The notes under the pieces were generated by a model, which was given only the letters and a program-made list of their open reading frames with translations, was not told where the DNA came from and did no database searches. A stretch of DNA of 64,000 nt from Dyella mobilis (GTDB lineage: Bacteria; Pseudomonadota; Gammaproteobacteria; Xanthomonadales; Rhodanobacteraceae), in assembly GCF_016904945.1 (NCBI RefSeq), contig NZ_JADIKF010000040.1, forward strand, positions 1,278,953 to 1,342,952, written 5' to 3'. Both the position numbers and the translations under genes were made by a program. Numbering within the stretch: position 1 is the first letter of the stretch; the number at the start of each line of letters is the position of its first letter. Positions 60,495 through 64,000 of this stretch are shown piece by piece.

Positions 60495-61118
60495 ATGAAC
60501 GTCGTCGAAGGCGAACTGGCATCCAGCTTATCGTCGGATTTTTCCGAACGCGGATATGCGATATACGAGAAACTGCTTTCCCGCGATCTTCTCGACGTCG
60601 CCTTTCGATATTACACGTCCTATGTAGGAATACCCGGCTTCTATCGGGTATACGAGTACGCAAATGCCCTTGACAGATATGCCGATGCTCTCAGTGAAGC
60701 GCTTCTGCCGAATGTAGGAAGTGCATTGGGTCTGGCGATCGGAAAGACGCTACTTCCTACCTATTCTTACGCACGGATCTACACAACCGAGTCCACGTTG
60801 CCCAAACACATCGATCACGGCGCGTGTGAAATAAGCGCGACGCTGACCGTAGGACATAGAAACTCCAACGGCATCTGGCCGATCTTCCTGGAGCGCGACG
60901 GGCAGGACATTCCCGTCCATCTCGACATTGGCGATGCACTCATCTATCGGGGAATTGACCTGCCCCATTGGCGCAATCCCTTGCCATCCGGCATCTGGTG
61001 CCAGATGTTCTTCCATTTCGTAGCGGCCGACGGCCCCATGCGAGACAGGTTGTACAACGGCCGTGAAAAGCTCGGCCCCACACCGTGGGAAGGACCCGTG
61101 CCATCTGCGGCCGGATGA
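60495..61118 (+). CDS. Second 2OG-Fe(II)-type oxygenase
   Basis: A 207-residue protein that I assign to the cupin-fold 2-oxoglutarate/Fe(II) oxygenases from its motif spacing: His105 and Asp107 in LPKHIDHGACE, and His158 with Arg160 in DLPHWRNPL would form the metal and co-substrate sites; TLTVG, VHLDIGDALIYRG and WCQMFFHFV are the surrounding strands. It is not similar to the prolyl-hydroxylase type neighbour, so the cluster has two different oxygenases. AAGGAGG lies 5 bases before ATG 60495; the frame open from 60393 lacks such a site. It is divergent from the main operon and could act on the peptide after the other enzymes. Confidence 0.75.
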   Translation: MNVVEGELASSLSSDFSERGYAIYEKLLSRDLLDVAFRYYTSYVGIPGFYRVYEYANALDRYADALSEALLPNVGSALGLAIGKTLLPTYSYARIYTTESTLPKHIDHGACEISATLTVGHRNSNGIWPIFLERDGQDIPVHLDIGDALIYRGIDLPHWRNPLPSGIWCQMFFHFVAADGPMRDRLYNGREKLGPTPWEGPVPSAAG

Positions 61119-61286
61119 TCTGGAACGTATCGACACGGCTTTCCGCAGGATGCTATCGAGTATTGGCAGTGAATCCGGATGAGGCTCTATCCGGGCGATG
61201 CCGATCCGATCACCCGACCTCTCGCATTTGGCGTCGCATGCGACATTCCGTATTTCGCGCCAAATTTCTTTTTCTACGGGTAACGC

Positions 61287-62606
61287 ATGTTCGCCTATTA
61301 CTTCCAATTGGCTTTGCTGAGCTTGAGAAAGAGCCCTGGCCTCACCGCTCTCATGGTGCTGGCCATCGCCGTCGGGGTTGCCTCTTCGATGACGACCTAT
61401 GCCGTGTTTCGGGCGGTGGCCGGCGACCCGATTCCCTGGAAGTCGTCGAAACTTTTTGTACCCCAGCTGGACATGTTTGGGCCCAAGGCACACCTGAATA
61501 GCAGCGAGCCGCCGGACGCCATGGATTATCTGGATGCGATGCAACTGATGCGCGACCATCGCGCCACGCTGCAGTCCGCCATGTATGAAATTTCCCCCTC
61601 GATAGTACCCAGCGACGCACGCGCGCATCCGGTAAATGTCGATGGACACGCCGTTTATAGCGAATTTTTCCCCATGCTCGACGTGCCGTTCAAATATGGC
61701 AGTGGATGGACCGCACAAGACGATGCCCAGCATGCAGCCGTCGCCGTCATCAGCAGCAAACTCAACGAAAAGTTGTTTGGCGGCGCCAACAGCGTTGGCC
61801 GCACCCTAAACATCGAGGGCAAGGACTACCGCGTCATCGGCGTACTGGACAACTGGGATCCACAACCTCGTTTCTACGACGTCGTCAATAACGGCGGCGG
61901 ATTCGACAGCAACAGCCACGACCTCTTTTTACCGTTTACCCGATCCATCGATGCGGGCATCACCAACCAGGGAAGCATCAACTGCGCGCAGCCTCCGGCC
62001 GAAACAGGCTTCGTCGGCTTGCAGCACTCCTCGTGCGCGTGGATCGCCTATATGGTGGAACTGGACAACAAAGACGCCGTAGCCAGTTACCACGAATATT
62101 TGTACCACTACAGCGCACTGCAACAGCAAGCTGGCCGCTTCGGGTGGGCGCCGAACATCCGCTTGCGCAACGTTCCGGAATGGCTCGACTTCGAACAGGT
62201 CGTACCGCCTGACACGAAGCTGTCGCTAGTGATCGCCTTGGGCCTGATGGCGGTATGCCTGGCCAACACCATCGGGTTGCTACTGGCCAAGTTCATGAGG
62301 CGCAGCGGCGAGATTGGCCTTCGGCGGGCACTTGGAGCGCCACGCACGGCGATCTACGCGCAGTTCATCACGGAGGCGGGAATCATCGGCGCCGCAGGCG
62401 GCGTATTGGGACTTTTGCTCACCATTGTTGGCGTTGCCTGCGTGGGCAAGGTGTTGCCGACCGACATTGCGGGGCTGGCCCGCATAGACACCTGGCTCCT
62501 GTTATACACGCTGCTATTGGCGGTGACCGCGACGATCCTGGCCGGGCTCTACCCTGCCTTGCGAGTCGCCAAAATACATCCCGCCTTGCAACTGAAAAGC
62601 GCTTGA
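61287..62606 (+). CDS. FtsX/MacB-type ABC permease, copy 2A
   Basis: A 439-residue permease, the same length as the gene at 44925-46244 and clearly its paralog (SMTTYAVFRAVAGDPIP against SMTTYAVFRAVSGNPLP; QLDMFGPK against QIDSLGPQ; FYDV; MRRSGEIGLRRALGAPRTAI). It has one N-terminal helix, a large periplasmic domain and three C-terminal helices, and the GEIGLRRALGA coupling segment that would touch an ATPase. No ATPase gene lies near. It starts 168 bp after the second oxygenase and is followed by its partner 14 bp downstream. It may serve the peptide cluster (export, immunity or sensing) or be a chance neighbour. Confidence 0.87.
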   Translation: MFAYYFQLALLSLRKSPGLTALMVLAIAVGVASSMTTYAVFRAVAGDPIPWKSSKLFVPQLDMFGPKAHLNSSEPPDAMDYLDAMQLMRDHRATLQSAMYEISPSIVPSDARAHPVNVDGHAVYSEFFPMLDVPFKYGSGWTAQDDAQHAAVAVISSKLNEKLFGGANSVGRTLNIEGKDYRVIGVLDNWDPQPRFYDVVNNGGGFDSNSHDLFLPFTRSIDAGITNQGSINCAQPPAETGFVGLQHSSCAWIAYMVELDNKDAVASYHEYLYHYSALQQQAGRFGWAPNIRLRNVPEWLDFEQVVPPDTKLSLVIALGLMAVCLANTIGLLLAKFMRRSGEIGLRRALGAPRTAIYAQFITEAGIIGAAGGVLGLLLTIVGVACVGKVLPTDIAGLARIDTWLLLYTLLLAVTATILAGLYPALRVAKIHPALQLKSA

Positions 62607-62620
62607 CGCGAGGACCTGCC

Positions 62621-63874
62621 ATGCGACTTCACCCCATCATCGCAGCACTCCGCAAGCACACGTTCGGCGTCGCGTTGATTGCTTTGCAGATCGCTCTCAC
62701 CTTGGCGATCGTCTGCAACGCGCTATTCATCATCGGCGAACGTATGGCCCGCATCGATCGCCCCACTGGCCTGAACGAAAGCGATCTGTTTCTGGTATCT
62801 CAAATGTGGGTAGGGGCGCCTGCAGGGTCCGACGCAGCCAGCACGGACAAGCTTGATAGCATGCTGCTGCAAGATCTCGCCACCTTGCGCGGTTTGCCGG
62901 ACGTGGCAGCAGCAGGTCCGATGAATTCTTTGCCGCTATACCCTTCTTCTCACACGAGCACGGTTTCGCAAAAGCCCGGCACGGACAACCCCGGCACGTT
63001 ATTGCACACGAACATTTATTTTGCCGACGACCACGCCATACCCACACTTGGCCTGAAGCTGGTCGCGGGGCAGAACTTCAGCGCCTCGGACGTGCAGCAC
63101 CGACGCAGCCAGGCGGGTGGGCAAAGCCCAACGACCATCGTTACCAAGGCGCTTGCCGACCGACTCTTTCCGGATGGCCAGGCTGTCGGCAGGCAGGTCT
63201 ATTTCGATGGCAGCGCTTCTCCAAGCACGATCGTCGGCGTGGTGGAAAGGCTGCAGGTTCCAGGAACCTCGCGCTGGACAAATGGTTTCGCGTGGTATTC
63301 GGCCATCGAACCGGTACGCCTGGATAGAGCAGATTTGCTGTATGTCGTACGCGCCAAGCCCGGCCGGCTGGCTGCAGCCATGAAAGAAGTGCCGGCCGCC
63401 TTGTATGCCGTCAACCCCATGCGGGTGCTAGACGACGATAGCGTGGAATCCTTCGCCGATGTCCGTGCGCATGCTTATCGTGCGGATATAGGCATGGCGA
63501 TTCTGATGGGCGGTATCTGCCTGGTGTTGCTCGGGATCACGGCAGCCAGCATCGTCGGGTTGACCAGCTTCTGGGTAGGTCAACGCCATCATCAGATTGG
63601 CGTGCGGCGCGCATTGGGCGCGCGACGCAAGGATATCCTGCGTTACTTTCAGATTGAAAACCTGGTCATCGCCGGCGCAGGCACGGCTGCCGGAGCGGGT
63701 TTGGCCATCGGCTTGAACGTTTTACTGATGCGCTATTTTGAAATGAACCATTTGCCGGCGCTGTATCTGGTTGCCGGTGCGTTGATCGTCTTGGCACTGG
63801 GTCAGGGAGCAGTGCTGGTGCCGGCTCGCCGAGCCTCGAGAGTCCCTCCCGCCGTTGCGACGCGGGGACGGTAA
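62621..63874 (+). CDS. FtsX/MacB-type ABC permease, copy 2B
   Basis: A 417-residue permease, paralog of 43691-44920 (MRLHPIIAALRKHTFGVALIALQIALTLAI against MRVHPILAALRQHKAGTALIVLQIALTLAI; NIYFADDHAIPTLGLKLVAGQNF; VGQRHHQIGVRRALGARRKDI). The first helix is about residues 17-37, the periplasmic part spans about 40-280, and three helices form the C-terminus. ATG 62621 is the start: GAGG precedes it and it aligns with the paralog, whereas the frame to 62255 overlaps the previous gene. The remaining 126 bp of the window (63875-64000) hold no gene that I can see. Confidence 0.87.
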   Translation: MRLHPIIAALRKHTFGVALIALQIALTLAIVCNALFIIGERMARIDRPTGLNESDLFLVSQMWVGAPAGSDAASTDKLDSMLLQDLATLRGLPDVAAAGPMNSLPLYPSSHTSTVSQKPGTDNPGTLLHTNIYFADDHAIPTLGLKLVAGQNFSASDVQHRRSQAGGQSPTTIVTKALADRLFPDGQAVGRQVYFDGSASPSTIVGVVERLQVPGTSRWTNGFAWYSAIEPVRLDRADLLYVVRAKPGRLAAAMKEVPAALYAVNPMRVLDDDSVESFADVRAHAYRADIGMAILMGGICLVLLGITAASIVGLTSFWVGQRHHQIGVRRALGARRKDILRYFQIENLVIAGAGTAAGAGLAIGLNVLLMRYFEMNHLPALYLVAGALIVLALGQGAVLVPARRASRVPPAVATRGR

Positions 63875-64000
63875 CGGCCGAAACACACAGATCGACCCAT
63901 CGTAAAAGCTCGTGCTGAGATACGGGCCTTTGCGTTCCTGTTCTTTGCTTGCGATGGACAAATGATCACTCGTAAAGCGTATCGAACTTGACCACCCTGC

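Noticed and set aside
60289..60498. A 69-codon plus-strand frame as another small peptide
   Set aside because: No ribosome binding site and no leader or cleavage motif. It overlaps the likely 5' region of the second oxygenase gene.

Overview
The window is about 63-65 % G+C chromosomal DNA from a Gram-negative bacterium. The gene set (OxyR with both redox cysteines, a TonB-dependent receptor, HpnN, outer-membrane adhesin, FusA2-type EF-G, SapC-family protein, proline-rich TonB-like proteins) points to the Gammaproteobacteria, most likely Rhodanobacteraceae/Xanthomonadales (Dyella, Luteibacter or Rhodanobacter type). The assignment rests on gene content, not on a marker gene. I found no rRNA, tRNA, CRISPR array or transposase gene.

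Layout. 0.1-3.5 kb: three minus-strand genes for a small secreted protein and two paralogous membrane-anchored proline-rich proteins, the promoter-proximal one interrupted upstream by a 272-bp MITE. 4-7.3 kb: EF-G-like GTPase, a GreA/B-type protein and a bacterial SET-domain protein. 7.6-10 kb: lipoprotein plus acyl-CoA dehydrogenase behind a promoter with PsrA-like palindromes. 10.3-18.7 kb: CocE-type hydrolase, GNAT protein, Tat-exported amine oxidase with cytochrome c, SapC protein, HNH protein, and a 1-deoxyxylulose-5-phosphate synthase lacking an internal segment of about 39 residues. 18.8-29.2 kb: HpnN-type RND transporter, GH43 glycosidase with a TonB-dependent receptor, PrmC and an M1 aminopeptidase. 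29.3-40 kb: an orphan response regulator, a 2442-residue trimeric autotransporter adhesin with seven necks, and a subtilase. 40-43.7 kb: OxyR followed by rubrerythrin, an Fe-S oxidoreductase and a DUF3501 protein, with a well-spaced four-element OxyR site ahead of rubrerythrin. 43.7-48.2 kb: a LytS/LytTR two-component system followed by two ATPase-less ABC permeases. 48.4-52 kb: miscellaneous small genes, a GAF-GGDEF cyclase and a GST.

The most unusual part is 52.1-61.1 kb, a compact and visibly more A/T-rich cluster for a ribosomally made, modified peptide. It encodes a 51-residue precursor with a double-glycine leader and a Trp-Gly-Arg core, a radical SAM/SPASM maturase of the cyclophane-forming (FxsB/triceptide) type, a protein resembling the HEXXH peptide-modification family but without the HEXXH residues, two separate 2-oxoglutarate/Fe(II) oxygenases, a C39-peptidase ABC exporter, a strongly reduced HlyD-like adaptor and a glycosyltransferase. 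A hairpin with a U-tract sits between the precursor and the maturase gene. Immediately downstream (61.3-63.9 kb) is a second copy of the ABC permease pair seen at 43.7-46.2 kb, so the peptide cluster lies between two paralogous permease modules. The combination is consistent with a peptide that is cyclised, hydroxylated and possibly glycosylated, cleaved after Gly-Gly and exported; the product and its role are unknown.
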